From Pseudomonas sp. Choline-02u-1 (GTDB taxonomy: Bacteria; Pseudomonadota; Gammaproteobacteria; Pseudomonadales; Pseudomonadaceae), in NCBI RefSeq assembly GCF_002836515.1, contig NZ_PJBC01000014.1, forward strand, positions 1-55,823: DNA of 55,823 nucleotides, given 5' to 3'. Below, piece by piece: positions 1-8,452 of this stretch. Below the pieces are notes generated by a model that was not told the origin of the DNA, did not search any database, and saw only the letters and a list, made by a program, of their open reading frames with translations. The position numbers and the translations under genes are program-made. Each line of letters opens with the position of its first letter. Position 1 is the stretch's first letter.

Positions 1-7
1 GGGTAGT

Positions 8-838
8 TTATTGGCGTACGAGGCGGTGGTTCGGCAGCTGTACGCTTTCGGTACTGCGATACGGATTGATATCCAGCCCACCCCGCCGCACATAGCGCGC
101 AAACACCGTGAGTTTCTCCGGCTTCAACAACCGCTGCAGATCAAGAAAGATCCGCTCCACGCACTGCTCATGGAAGTCAGAGTGCTGGCGGAAGCTGACG
201 ATGTATTCGAGCAGGCTGGCGTGATCCAGCGCTGCGCCGCGATAGTCCACTACCACGCTGCCCCAGTCCGGCTGGCTGGTCACCGGACAGTTGGATTTGA
301 GCAGATGGCTGTGCACGCTCTCTTCAACAATTCGCGAATCGTCGCAACGCAGCAGCTCCGGGCGTGGGTGTTCGTAGTTGCTGACGCTGATATCCAGATC
401 GTCGATGCACACACCCGGCAATGCCACAACGCCTTCAGCTTCCACGTCTTTCAAACTGCGCACCCGCACGCCCACCGGTTTGCCGGCAGCGGCGGACAGA
501 TCCTTGACCAGCGTCGCTTCCAATGTCGCGACGTCGGCGAACGGCGTTTGGTTCAGCGAGTTGAGGTAGAGCTTGAACGACTTCGATTCGATGATGTTCG
601 GCGAGTCCGCCGGGATGCTGAATTCAGCGATCGCCACCACCGGTTTGCCCGAGGGCAGCAGCCACGACAGTTCGAAGCAGTTCCAGAAATCCACACCTTT
701 ATAAGGCAGGGTTTCGGCGGTCAGGCCCAGCTCGGCCCATTTCGCGGTGCGCGGAATCGGGAACAACAGGGACGGCGTGTAAGTGGCGATGTATTCGCTG
801 GATTTGCCCAGCGGCGAATGTTCGGCTGCGGGATGCAT
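8..838 (-). CDS. queF: NADPH-dependent 7-cyano-7-deazaguanine reductase
   Basis: QueF reduces preQ0 to preQ1 with NADPH in the cytoplasm, the last step before queuine base is inserted into tRNA. The 276-residue protein has the length of the long, two-half (YqcD-type) proteobacterial form. The family signature [10 protein letters not shown] is at residues 84-93. The catalytic cysteine that forms the thioimide is Cys184 in [10 protein letters not shown], with the partner Asp191 and the His223-Glu224 pair in the C-terminal half. The ATG start at 838 gives the expected N-terminus. It is the first complete gene of the window, on the same strand as the cupredoxin gene behind it (62 bp apart). In P. 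aeruginosa, as I recall, queF is also next to the copper genes. Confidence 0.96.
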   Translation of the reverse strand: MHPAAEHSPLGKSSEYIATYTPSLLFPIPRTAKWAELGLTAETLPYKGVDFWNCFELSWLLPSGKPVVAIAEFSIPADSPNIIESKSFKLYLNSLNQTPFADVATLEATLVKDLSAAAGKPVGVRVRSLKDVEAEGVVALPGVCIDDLDISVSNYEHPRPELLRCDDSRIVEESVHSHLLKSNCPVTSQPDWGSVVVDYRGAALDHASLLEYIVSFRQHSDFHEQCVERIFLDLQRLLKPEKLTVFARYVRRGGLDINPYRSTESVQLPNHRLVRQ

Positions 839-899
839 GGCGGAAACCTGACTGAAGAATCAGCGGATTCTACCAGCCTTTGCCCGCGCCTTTGAGTGC

Positions 900-1433
900 T
901 TACTGACTGACTGTCAATTTGCCGACCATCCCCGCCTGATAATGCCCGGGAATATTGCAGGCAAACTCGAGCGCCGTGGCCTTGCTGAAAGTCCAGGTCA
1001 GCTCGGCGGTTTTACCCGGCTCGACCAACACGCTGTTGGGGTCGTCATGCTGCATGCCATGGCCCATCGCTGCGTGATCCATGCCTGCCACGTCGTGGGA
1101 CATTTCCTTAATTCCAGTAGGCGTGAGCATGCCGCTTTGCTGCATCTGCAACATTTCCTGCTGGTGACTGGCATGCATCGCCGCATCACCGAGGTTGAAT
1201 TCATGCAGCAACTGGCCTTTATTCACCAGCACAAAGCGAACCGTCTCACCGGCCTTGATCTGTATGGTTTTCGGATCGAAGTTCATGTCGCCCATGACGA
1301 TCTCGATACTGCGTGAGGCCTGACTCGCGGCAGCCGGCTGGCCGAAGGCGAAGGCGTGCGCCGGTGTCGCCGAGACGGGCGAGCTCAATGCGAGCAGACA
1401 GGCGGCTAACGTCAGGGATAAACGAAAAAACAT
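900..1433 (-). CDS. Periplasmic cupredoxin-like copper protein
   Basis: A 177-residue exported protein. Residues 1-22 form a hydrophobic Sec-type signal peptide ending near SATPAHA. The rest is one cupredoxin domain (about 42-177) with a full type-1 copper ligand set: His77 (LLHEFN), Cys159 and His164 (CNIPGH), and Met169. Between the two halves lies a His/Met-rich loop (about residues 86-130, with MHASHQQEM and MDHAAMGHGMQH) that could bind further copper. It is transcribed divergently from copR-copS across a CopR-type operator, so a role in periplasmic copper handling under CopRS control is inferred. It corresponds to PA2807 in PAO1 as far as I recall. The physiological electron partner, if any, is unknown. 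Confidence 0.88.
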   Translation of the reverse strand: MFFRLSLTLAACLLALSSPVSATPAHAFAFGQPAAASQASRSIEIVMGDMNFDPKTIQIKAGETVRFVLVNKGQLLHEFNLGDAAMHASHQQEMLQMQQSGMLTPTGIKEMSHDVAGMDHAAMGHGMQHDDPNSVLVEPGKTAELTWTFSKATALEFACNIPGHYQAGMVGKLTVSQ

Positions 1434-1499
1434 GGTCAGGCTCCAACAAGAGGAAGTTCAGCTTGTGGGAAACTCTAACCACCCTGCACTGGCATCGAC

Positions 1500-1526
1500 C
1501 TGACAGGCAGATTACAACTTTGTCAG
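1500..1526. promoter_or_regulatory. CopR-type copper box between cupredoxin gene and copRS
   Basis: The 168-bp divergent region holds an inverted repeat, CTGACA at 1500-1505 and TGTCAG at 1521-1526. Read on the minus strand from 1526 to 1511 it is CTGACA-AAGTT-GTAAT, an exact match to the CopR motif CTGACA-N5-GTAAT that I recall for P. aeruginosa. The site probably controls one or both divergent transcripts. Confidence 0.65.
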
Positions 1527-1601
1527 CTTGGCGCTTATTGCTCGCTCTCAAGGTATAACGCCCTCGCCCGTTATTCATCCCGAACCAGCCCCGAGTCGCC
1601 C

Positions 1602-2282
1602 ATGAAACTGTTGATCGTCGAAGACCAAGCGAAAACCGGCCAATACCTGCGCCAGGGCCTGACCGAGGCCGGGTTCAATACCGAGCTGGTGGCCGACGGC
1701 AACAGCGGCCAGCAATTGGCCTTGAGCGGCGAGTACGCGCTGCTGATCCTCGATGTGATGCTGCCCGGGCGCAGTGGCTGGCAGATTGTCCAGGCGGTAC
1801 GCAGTGCCGGGCTGGACACACCGGTACTTTTTCTGACCGCCAAAGACGCGGTGGAGGACAGGGTTCACGGCCTTGAACTGGGCGCCGATGATTATCTGGT
1901 CAAGCCCTTCGCCTTTTCCGAACTGCTTGCGCGGGTGCGTAGTCTGTTGCGCCGCGGCAGCGCCACGCCGCAGGAAACCAGCCTGCAACTGGCTGATCTG
2001 CGTCTTGACCTGATCCGCCGCCGCGTCGAACGCAGTGGCCAGCGCATCGACCTGACCGCCAAAGAGTTCGCCCTGCTGGAAATGCTCTTGCGCCGTCAGG
2101 GCGAAGTGTTGCCGAAGTCGCTGATCGCTTCGCAGGTCTGGGACATGAATTTCGACAGCGACACCAATGTCATCGAAGTAGCGATTCGTCGGTTGCGCCT
2201 GAAGGTCGACGACGATTTCCCCAACAAGCTGATCCACACCGTGCGCGGCATGGGTTACGTGCTCGAGGAGCGCACGCTGTGA
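1602..2282 (+). CDS. copR: Heavy-metal (copper) response regulator CopR
   Basis: An OmpR/PhoB-type response regulator of 226 residues. The receiver domain (about 1-120) has the acidic pocket (Glu7, Asp8), the phosphoacceptor Asp51 in LILDVMLPG, Thr79 and Lys101 in YLVKPF. The C-terminal winged helix (about 130-226) has the [14 protein letters not shown] recognition region. It belongs to the CopR/CusR/CzcR/IrlR branch. The assignment to copper rests on the neighbouring cupredoxin gene and the operator between them, and on the same order in PAO1 (PA2807, PA2809, PA2810) as I recall it. The PAO1 gene ptrA, between the two there, is absent here. copS overlaps its 3' end. Confidence 0.88.
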   Translation: MKLLIVEDQAKTGQYLRQGLTEAGFNTELVADGNSGQQLALSGEYALLILDVMLPGRSGWQIVQAVRSAGLDTPVLFLTAKDAVEDRVHGLELGADDYLVKPFAFSELLARVRSLLRRGSATPQETSLQLADLRLDLIRRRVERSGQRIDLTAKEFALLEMLLRRQGEVLPKSLIASQVWDMNFDSDTNVIEVAIRRLRLKVDDDFPNKLIHTVRGMGYVLEERTL

Positions 2283-3628
2283 TGCGTCGATTGTCCTTGA
2301 GCACACGTCTCGCCCTGCTGTTTGCCGCCTGCACCGCAGTGGTTTCGCTGCTCGCCGGGGTCCTGTTCGACCGCGCCAGCGAGGCGCACTTCATCGAACT
2401 CGACCAACAGCAACTGGAAGCTCAGCTGATCGGCCTGCGCCGCGCTTTGCAGGATCTGCAGCCTGCTCAGCGCGAAGCGCGGCTGGCCGATGAGCTCAGC
2501 CGTCAGGCGGATCTGTCGCTGCGCATTACCAGCGGCGACGGTCAGCACTGGTACGACAGCTCGGTTCAAATCCCGAAGAATCTGCCGCTGCTAACCGGAC
2601 TGTCGACCATCAGCCATGAAGGGACCGACTACCGCGTACTTCGCGCCCCACTCTACCCGGAGACCATGGATTCGCCGCAGCTGACGTTGCTCCTGGACAT
2701 CACCCATCACCAGCATTTTCTTGAGCGCATGCAGCATCTGATCTGGCTCACCGTCGGCCTGTCAGCGCTAGCCACGGCCCTGCTCGGTGCCTGGGCCGCG
2801 CGCAGCGGTCTGCGCCCGTTGCGACGAATGAGCGCGGTGGCCCGTGGGATTTCTGCGCAATCGCTGAATGCCCGACTGCCTGAAGAGAAGATGCCGCCAG
2901 AGCTTGCGGAAATGGCCCACAGCTTCAACGCCATGCTCGCACGCCTCGACGACTCGTTTCAGCGTCTTTCGGCGTTCTCTGCCGACATAGCCCATGAACT
3001 GCGCACGCCACTGTCGAACCTGCTGACACACACTCAGGTCACCCTCACCCGCCCTCGCCCGCTCGAAGACTATCGCGAAGCGCTGCACAGCAACCTCGAA
3101 GAACTGCAATGGATGGCGCAACTGGTCAACGACATGCTCTATCTGGCCAAGGCTGACCACGGTTTGCTGATGCCCACCCGCGAACCGCTGGAATTGGCGG
3201 ATGAGGCGGACATGTTGCTGGAGTTTTTTGCACCATTGGCCGAAGACGCCGGCGTGAGTTTGAGTCGTGAGGGCGAGGCGCACATCGATGGTGATCGCGG
3301 CATGTTGCGCCGGGCCTTGTCGAATCTGCTGGATAACGCGCTGCGGTTTACCCCGCCTCAAGGTTATGTGCGGTTGAGCATCGTCGATCAGGCGAACGCT
3401 GTTCGCGTCTGCGTCGAGAACAGTGGTCAGGGAATTTCAGCGCAGGTGTTGCCACGTTTGTTTGACCGGTTCTATCGAGCGGATCCGGCGCGGCAGGAAG
3501 GCAGTAGTGAGCATGCCGGGTTGGGCTTGGCGATCACTCAGTCGATCGTGCGGGCCCATGGCGGGACGATTCATTGCGAATCTGAAGCGGGTTGGACGCG
3601 GTTTGTAATCAAGTTGCCTCGAACCTGA
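2282..3628 (+). CDS. copS: Heavy-metal sensor histidine kinase CopS
   Basis: The membrane kinase partner of CopR, about 448 residues. TM1 is at about residues 10-29, followed by a periplasmic sensor region of about 120 residues with scattered His (including THHQH near 141-145), TM2 at about 152-172, HAMP to about 225, the H-box AHELRTPLSNLL with His238, and the N, G1 and G2 boxes of the ATPase domain (NLLDNALRFTPP, GLGLAI). Two in-frame starts are possible: GTG at 2279 and ATG at 2282. The ATG sharing its A with the copR stop codon is preferred and implies translational coupling. The stop codon touches the left edge of a REP repeat. Confidence 0.88.
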   Translation: MRRLSLSTRLALLFAACTAVVSLLAGVLFDRASEAHFIELDQQQLEAQLIGLRRALQDLQPAQREARLADELSRQADLSLRITSGDGQHWYDSSVQIPKNLPLLTGLSTISHEGTDYRVLRAPLYPETMDSPQLTLLLDITHHQHFLERMQHLIWLTVGLSALATALLGAWAARSGLRPLRRMSAVARGISAQSLNARLPEEKMPPELAEMAHSFNAMLARLDDSFQRLSAFSADIAHELRTPLSNLLTHTQVTLTRPRPLEDYREALHSNLEELQWMAQLVNDMLYLAKADHGLLMPTREPLELADEADMLLEFFAPLAEDAGVSLSREGEAHIDGDRGMLRRALSNLLDNALRFTPPQGYVRLSIVDQANAVRVCVENSGQGISAQVLPRLFDRFYRADPARQEGSSEHAGLGLAITQSIVRAHGGTIHCESEAGWTRFVIKLPRT

Positions 3629-3736
3629 TCGTTCCCACGCTCTGCGTGGGAATGCAGCCCGGGACGCTCCGCGTCCCTTCAAGAGCCGAACGCAGAGCGT
3701 CCGTTGAGGCATTCCCACGCAGAGCGTGGGAACGAG
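3629..3736. repeat. REP doublet, type A (copy 1)
   Basis: An intergenic palindromic element. The outer arms are GTTCCCACGCTCTGCGTGGG at 3631-3650 and its inverse at 3714-3733; each arm is itself palindromic. Two smaller palindromes around GGACGCTCCGCGTCC lie inside. It has the REPIN architecture common in Pseudomonas. A second copy is at 12490-12594 in the opposite orientation. It lies between the convergent copS and the lol permease gene and may also act as a terminator. Confidence 0.9.
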
Positions 3737-3747
3737 CATGGAGTCGC

Positions 3748-4992
3748 TTACGAATATCTCAAGGCATGCGCCGGTTCGATCTTCGCCGCTCGCCATGCCG
3801 GATACACCGTCGCCAGAAAGCTCAGAATGAATCCCGCCGAGCAGATCAGCAGCACATCGCCACTCTGCAGCTCCGAGGGCAGATTGCTGACGAAGTACAC
3901 GTCCGAACTGAAGATGTGCTGGCCTGTCACGCGCTCGACCCAGCCGACCATCTCGCTGACATTGAGCGCGGCAATCACGCCCAGCACACCGCCAATGATG
4001 GTGCCGACAATTCCGATCACCGTGCCCTGCACCATGAAGATCGCCATGATCTGCCGCGGCGTAGCGCCGATGGTGCGCAGGATCGCGATGTCGGCGCCTT
4101 TGTCGTTCACCACCATGATCAACGTCGCGATGATGTTGAACGCCGCTACCGCGACGATCATCAGCAACAGCAGGCCGATCATGGTTTTTTCCATCTTCAT
4201 CGCGCTGAACAGGCTGCCCTGGGTGTGGGTCCAGTCGTCAGCCTTGAAGTCGGCACCGAGGCCAGCGGCAATGTCCGCAGACACCTTCGGCGCGGCGTAC
4301 AGATCCTTGACCGCCAACCGCACGCTCTGCACCTGATTCGGCTGCCAATGCTGCATGGCCGCAGCGTCGGCAACGTGGATCAGGCCCATCGAGCCGTCCA
4401 GCTCGGCGCCGACCTTGAACACGCCAACCACATTCAGGCGTTGCATGCGCGGGGTGATACCGCCCGGCGCGGTACTGACTTCCGGAACGATGAGGGTGAT
4501 CTTGTCGCCAACATTGAGGCGAAAACGCCGCGCGGTGATTTCACCGATCACCACACCGAATTCGCCCGGCTTCAAGGCATCCAGACGCCCTTGGACGATG
4601 TGCTGAGCAACGATCGAGACCTTGCCTTCCTGCGCCGGATCGACGCCGCTGATCTGGATCGGCTGCATCGAACCCTTGTAGGAAAGCATGCCTTCCATTT
4701 CAGTGAACGGCACGGCGGCGGTCACTTCGGGGTTTTTCATCGCGGCGGCGGCCACCGGCTGCCAGTCGTCGATCGGCTTGACGCCGACGATGGTCGCGTG
4801 CGGCACCATGCCGAGGATGCGCGAGCTCATTTCGCGCTGGAAGCCGTTCATCACCGACAGCACCACGATCATCGCCAGGACGCCGAGGGCGAGGCCGATC
4901 ATCGAGGTCATCGAGATGAACGAAACAAAGCGATTGCGGCGCTTGGCGCGGGTATAGCGCGTGCCGATAAAGATCGATAACGGTCTGAACAT
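3748..4992 (-). CDS. lolE: Lipoprotein-releasing ABC transporter permease (LolC/E family, second copy)
   Basis: One of two permease subunits of the inner-membrane LolCDE complex, which extracts mature lipoproteins and passes them to LolA. The 414 residues have one N-terminal TM segment (about 20-45), a large periplasmic MacB-like domain, and three C-terminal TMs of the FtsX type, ending in WRAAKIEPAHALRYS. It is a close paralogue of the permease at 5747-6997, sharing [13 protein letters not shown] and SMIGLALGV. The ATG at 4992 (MFRPLSIF) is preferred over the upstream GTG at 5004 because it matches the paralogue's start. No strong Shine-Dalgarno sequence is visible, and an intrinsic terminator lies just upstream. 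Calling it LolE rather than LolC is by operon position only. Confidence 0.9.
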   Translation of the reverse strand: MFRPLSIFIGTRYTRAKRRNRFVSFISMTSMIGLALGVLAMIVVLSVMNGFQREMSSRILGMVPHATIVGVKPIDDWQPVAAAAMKNPEVTAAVPFTEMEGMLSYKGSMQPIQISGVDPAQEGKVSIVAQHIVQGRLDALKPGEFGVVIGEITARRFRLNVGDKITLIVPEVSTAPGGITPRMQRLNVVGVFKVGAELDGSMGLIHVADAAAMQHWQPNQVQSVRLAVKDLYAAPKVSADIAAGLGADFKADDWTHTQGSLFSAMKMEKTMIGLLLLMIVAVAAFNIIATLIMVVNDKGADIAILRTIGATPRQIMAIFMVQGTVIGIVGTIIGGVLGVIAALNVSEMVGWVERVTGQHIFSSDVYFVSNLPSELQSGDVLLICSAGFILSFLATVYPAWRAAKIEPAHALRYS

Positions 4993-5010
4993 TCGCTGGG
5001 GCACCGTATA

Positions 5011-5046
5011 GAAATAAAAGACCCGGCGCCCTTACGGGCGCCGGGT
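5011..5046 (-). terminator. Intrinsic terminator between lolD and the second lol permease
   Basis: Read on the minus strand, an 11-bp GC-rich stem (ACCCGGCGCCC / GGGCGCCGGGT at 5046-5036 and 5031-5021) with a 4-nt loop is followed by CTTTTATTTC. It begins 10 bp after the lolD stop codon and ends about 20 bp before the next lol gene, leaving almost no room for a separate promoter. Confidence 0.85.
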
Positions 5047-5055
5047 TTCAGCCAG

Positions 5056-5739
5056 TCAGATGGGAGTCAGGCAACCTTCCTGCAATTGCAGGACGCGGTC
5101 CATCTGCCGAGCCAGGTTCATGTCATGCGTCACCACCAGGAACGCCGTGCGCATCGACGTGCTCAGCTCCAGCATCAGATCCTGAATGCCTTCGGCGGTG
5201 TGCAGGTCGAGGTTGCCGGTTGGCTCGTCGAGCATCACCAGCCCCGGGTTGTTGACCAGGGCGCGGGCGATGGCCACACGCTGACGTTCGCCGCCGGACA
5301 GCTCCGCCGGCTTGTGTTCCAGACGATGGCCGAGACCGACACGCTCCAGCAATGCCGTGGCACGCTGACGCGCCTCCGGGATTGGCGTCTTGCCGATCAA
5401 CAGCGGCATGCAGACGTTTTCCAGCGCGGTGAATTCCGGCAGCAAATGGTGGAACTGGTAAACGAAACCAAGGGCGCGGTTACGCAGCAGACCGCGCTTC
5501 TTCTCGCTCAGGGCCGAAAGCTCTTCGCCATCGAGCCAGACGCTGCCCTTGCTCGGCGTATCGAGACCGCCGAGCAGGTTGAGCAACGTACTCTTGCCGG
5601 AACCGGATTTGCCCACGATCGCCACACGCTCGCCCGGGTGCAACTCCAGTTGCAGGCCGGCCAGCACTTGTACCGACTCAGGCCCCTCCTCGTAGGATTT
5701 GCCCAGGTTACGGCAGCTCAGAATTGCTTGTTCGCTCAT
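5056..5739 (-). CDS. lolD: Lipoprotein-releasing system ATPase LolD
   Basis: The cytoplasmic ATPase of LolCDE. The 227 residues carry Walker [11 protein letters not shown]-loop [16 protein letters not shown], the ABC signature LSGGERQR, Walker [13 protein letters not shown] and the switch histidine in VVTHD. The start MSEQAILSC at 5739 matches P. aeruginosa LolD as I recall it. An alternative in-frame ATG at 5754 (MSESG) would overlap the lolC stop codon (5747-5749) and add five residues. Either start leaves lolC and lolD overlapping or nearly so, consistent with translational coupling. A strong terminator follows the gene. Confidence 0.95.
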   Translation of the reverse strand: MSEQAILSCRNLGKSYEEGPESVQVLAGLQLELHPGERVAIVGKSGSGKSTLLNLLGGLDTPSKGSVWLDGEELSALSEKKRGLLRNRALGFVYQFHHLLPEFTALENVCMPLLIGKTPIPEARQRATALLERVGLGHRLEHKPAELSGGERQRVAIARALVNNPGLVMLDEPTGNLDLHTAEGIQDLMLELSTSMRTAFLVVTHDMNLARQMDRVLQLQEGCLTPI

Positions 5740-5746
5740 GCCCGAC

Positions 5747-6997
5747 TCACTCATAACGTAACGCCTCCGCCGGCTGGGTGCGCGCGGCACGCCAGGCGGG
5801 ATACAGGGTGGCGAGGAAACTCAGGACCAACGCAGCGGCGCAGACCATGACGACGTCCTGGCTCTGCACCTGCGAAGGAAGATAATCAATGAAATACACG
5901 TCAGCATTAAGGAATTTGTGGCCGATCAACCCTTCAAGCGCCGAAATGGCCGCACTGACATTCAGCGCCGCAAGGATCCCGACCACCGCGCCGATGGCCG
6001 TGCCGACCACGCCGATCACCGTGCCCTGAACCATGAACGTGCGCATGATGGTGCCCGGCGTCGCGCCGAGGGTACGCAGAATGGCGATGTCACCCTTCTT
6101 GTCGTTCACCACCATCACCAGCGTGGAAATGATGTTGAACGCGGCGACGGCGACGATCAGCAGCAACAGCAACCCGATCATGGCTTTTTCCATGCGGATC
6201 GCCTGATACAGGTTGCCGTGAGTGCGAGTCCAGTCGCGGGCGTAGTATCGATCTTCACCGAGCTGCTGGGCGATGTTCCACGCCTCGCGCGGGGCCTGGA
6301 ACAGATCGTCGAACTTCAGCCGCAGGCCCTGCACCTGATCGGCTTTCCAGCGGTGCATCTTGGCCAGGTCCTGCAGGTTGGTCACGCCCAGGTAGCCGTC
6401 GAGCTCGCCGGCACCGACGTGGAAAATCCCGACCACGGTGAAACGCTTCATGCGCGGGAACATGCCTGCCGGGGTGACGCTGACTTCGGGCGCGACGAAG
6501 GTGATCTTGTCACCGATACCAACGCCGAGCTTGGTCGCGGCCTTGTCGCCGATGACGATGCCGAAGCTACCCGGTGTCAGGTCGTCGAGTTTGCCCTGCT
6601 TCATGAAGTTGTCGATGATCGACACATTGCGCTCGAGCGCAGGATCAATGGCATTGAGCAGCACTTTGGAGACCTGACCGTTGTTGGTCAGCAAACCCTG
6701 CATCTGGGTGAACGGCGCTACTGCCGTCACCTGCCGGTTCTGCTTGACCTTGTCGGCCAGGCTCTGCCAGTCGTTGATCGGCTCGCCGGTCTCAAGGGTG
6801 GCGTGGGGCACCATGCCCAGCACGCGGGTGCGCATCTCATGATCGAAGCCATTCATCACCGACAACACGACAATCATCACGACCACGCCAAGGGCGAGTC
6901 CGATCATCGAAGTCAGGGAAATGAAGGACACAAAATGATTGCGACGCTTTGCACGGGTATAACGCGTGCCGATAAATACGAAGAGAGGTCTGAACAT
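5747..6997 (-). CDS. lolC: Lipoprotein-releasing ABC transporter permease LolC
   Basis: The first gene of the lol cluster, 416 residues with the same plan as the paralogue at 3748-4992: an N-terminal TM (about 24-50), a periplasmic domain of about 220 residues, and three C-terminal TMs (about 270-300, 315-345, 380-400). It starts [20 protein letters not shown]. With LolD and the second permease it should form the heteromeric inner-membrane complex that releases outer-membrane lipoproteins. It is divergent from the PilZ gene, with 94 bp between starts; the promoter must lie there. The C/E naming of the two permeases is by order only. Confidence 0.92.
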   Translation of the reverse strand: MFRPLFVFIGTRYTRAKRRNHFVSFISLTSMIGLALGVVVMIVVLSVMNGFDHEMRTRVLGMVPHATLETGEPINDWQSLADKVKQNRQVTAVAPFTQMQGLLTNNGQVSKVLLNAIDPALERNVSIIDNFMKQGKLDDLTPGSFGIVIGDKAATKLGVGIGDKITFVAPEVSVTPAGMFPRMKRFTVVGIFHVGAGELDGYLGVTNLQDLAKMHRWKADQVQGLRLKFDDLFQAPREAWNIAQQLGEDRYYARDWTRTHGNLYQAIRMEKAMIGLLLLLIVAVAAFNIISTLVMVVNDKKGDIAILRTLGATPGTIMRTFMVQGTVIGVVGTAIGAVVGILAALNVSAAISALEGLIGHKFLNADVYFIDYLPSQVQSQDVVMVCAAALVLSFLATLYPAWRAARTQPAEALRYE

Positions 6998-7091
6998 GTC
7001 GGGGCTTGTTCGGAGGGAAAAGGAACGTCCTTGTGGCGGGGGTCGAAAACCAGCTTTACACTCAGACCACCGCCGCTACCATGGGTTCGCC

Positions 7092-7673
7092 ATGTCGACA
7101 TTAGATGAAGAAGATCGCCGCGAATACTACCGTATCGAGGACATGATCGCACTGGAAATTCGGCCCCTGTCCGCTCCCGAAGCCGCAGGCGAGGAAGTGT
7201 TGCAGGATGCTTCCCCACTCTTCAACCTGCTCAGCGAATTACACCTGAGCGAATTCGAGTCGCAGCACCTGCTGCGCCAGATCAGCGAGCGCGACCGCGC
7301 CATCGCTGCGTTCCTCAAATCGCAGAACAAACGCATCGACCTGCTCAGCCAGGTGGTCGCCCTGACCGTGCTCGGCCACATCGGCGAGCCGCAACCGGTA
7401 ATCATCTCCGAGGGCGGAATCGATTTTCAGTACCCGACCCCGATTGCCACCGGCGCGCACCTGTCGGTGAAACTGGTGCTGATGCCGCAAGCCTTGGGCC
7501 TGCTGTTGCGCGCCCGGGTTACCCATTGCGATCCGAAGGGCGATGGCTATGACGTCGGCACCGAGTTCGAGCGCCCGACCGATGCCCAGCGCCAGTTGCT
7601 CGCGCGCTACATCTTGCAAAAGCAGGCCCAGGAACGCCGTCTGGCCCGCGAACAGAACGACTCTGGAATTTAA
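7092..7673 (+). CDS. PilZ-domain protein with helical insertion
   Basis: A 193-residue cytoplasmic protein equivalent by position to PA2989. The start MSTLDEEDRREYYR at 7092 is chosen because it puts the PilZ N-terminal RxxxR element (Arg10, Arg14) near the N-terminus; the longer frame from 6966 runs back over the lolC start. A helix-rich stretch (about 40-92, LFNLLSELHLSEFESQHLLRQISERDRAIAAFL in type) separates this from the rest of the barrel. The second PilZ motif, normally D/N-x-S-x-x-G, reads IISEGG (Ser106, Gly109), with Ile in place of the Asp/Asn. This recalls the tetrameric (tPilZ) subclass. Whether it binds c-di-GMP cannot be judged from sequence. Confidence 0.82.
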   Translation: MSTLDEEDRREYYRIEDMIALEIRPLSAPEAAGEEVLQDASPLFNLLSELHLSEFESQHLLRQISERDRAIAAFLKSQNKRIDLLSQVVALTVLGHIGEPQPVIISEGGIDFQYPTPIATGAHLSVKLVLMPQALGLLLRARVTHCDPKGDGYDVGTEFERPTDAQRQLLARYILQKQAQERRLAREQNDSGI

Positions 7674-7687
7674 CTTAAGGAAGCACC

Positions 7688-8410
7688 GTGACCCTCATCT
7701 ACGGCCACCGCGGCGCCAAGGGCGAAGCACCGGAAAACACCCTGAGCAGCTTTCAGGAATGCCTCAAGCACGGCGTGCGCCGCTGCGAACTGGATCTGCA
7801 CCTCTCCAAGGACGGTGAACTGATGGTCATTCACGACCCGACGCTCAAGCGCACCACCGAGCGCCGCGGCAAAGTCGTCGAGCACACCGCCGCCGAACTG
7901 GTGACCTACGACGCGCGCAAGGGTGGCCCGGGCTGGATCAAGCCGTGCCCGATTCCGACGCTGGAAGAGTTGTTCGAGAAGTGTGATTTCGAGCACTGGC
8001 AGCTGGAAGTCAAAAGCGCTTCACGCACCCGCGCGGCAACTACCGTGCTGGCGATTCGGGAAATGGCTCAGCGCCATGGCCTGCTCGACAAGGTCACGAT
8101 CACCTCGAGTTCGCGGGAAGTCTTGAAGGCAGCGCTGGATCTGGTGCCGGACGTGTCGCGTGGCCTGGTGGCCGAGTACGCCTGGCTTGATCCATTGAAG
8201 GTTGCGGCCAGTTACGGTTGCGAGATTCTCGCGTTGAACTGGACGCTGTGTACGCCGGAACGCCTGCAAAAAGCGCAACGTCAGGGCCTGCATGTGTCGG
8301 TGTGGACCGTCAACGAGCCTGCACTGATGCGCAGACTCGCCGACTTCGGCGTTGACAGCCTGATTACAGACTTTCCCGGTTTGGCCACTGCCACCCTTGA
8401 GAATTGCTGA
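7688..8410 (+). CDS. Glycerophosphodiester phosphodiesterase
   Basis: A 240-residue GDPD-family enzyme that hydrolyses glycerophosphodiesters to glycerol-3-phosphate and an alcohol. The TIM-barrel active-site residues are all present: His7-Arg8 (YGHRGA), Glu16-Asn17-Thr18 (PENT), Glu34 and Asp36 (CELDLH), His49-Asp50 (VIHDPT), and the LEVKS strand. The N-terminus has no signal peptide, so it is the cytoplasmic UgpQ-like type rather than periplasmic GlpQ. The start is GTG at 7688, preceded by a good TAAGGAAG Shine-Dalgarno sequence. It lies 14 bp after the PilZ gene and is probably co-transcribed with it. Confidence 0.92.
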   Translation: MTLIYGHRGAKGEAPENTLSSFQECLKHGVRRCELDLHLSKDGELMVIHDPTLKRTTERRGKVVEHTAAELVTYDARKGGPGWIKPCPIPTLEELFEKCDFEHWQLEVKSASRTRAATTVLAIREMAQRHGLLDKVTITSSSREVLKAALDLVPDVSRGLVAEYAWLDPLKVAASYGCEILALNWTLCTPERLQKAQRQGLHVSVWTVNEPALMRRLADFGVDSLITDFPGLATATLENC

Positions 8411-8452
8411 AATCGGTCTCCCCGGCCGGCTCAGGCCACCGGCCGGAGCCCG

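Noticed and set aside
3629..3736. Repeated palindromes considered as a CRISPR array
   Set aside because: There are only paired inverted arms, no regularly spaced direct repeats with unique spacers, and no cas genes.
3592..4980. 462-residue plus-strand frame running from copS through the REP into the lol permease
   Set aside because: It crosses a REP element and is antisense to a clear permease gene.
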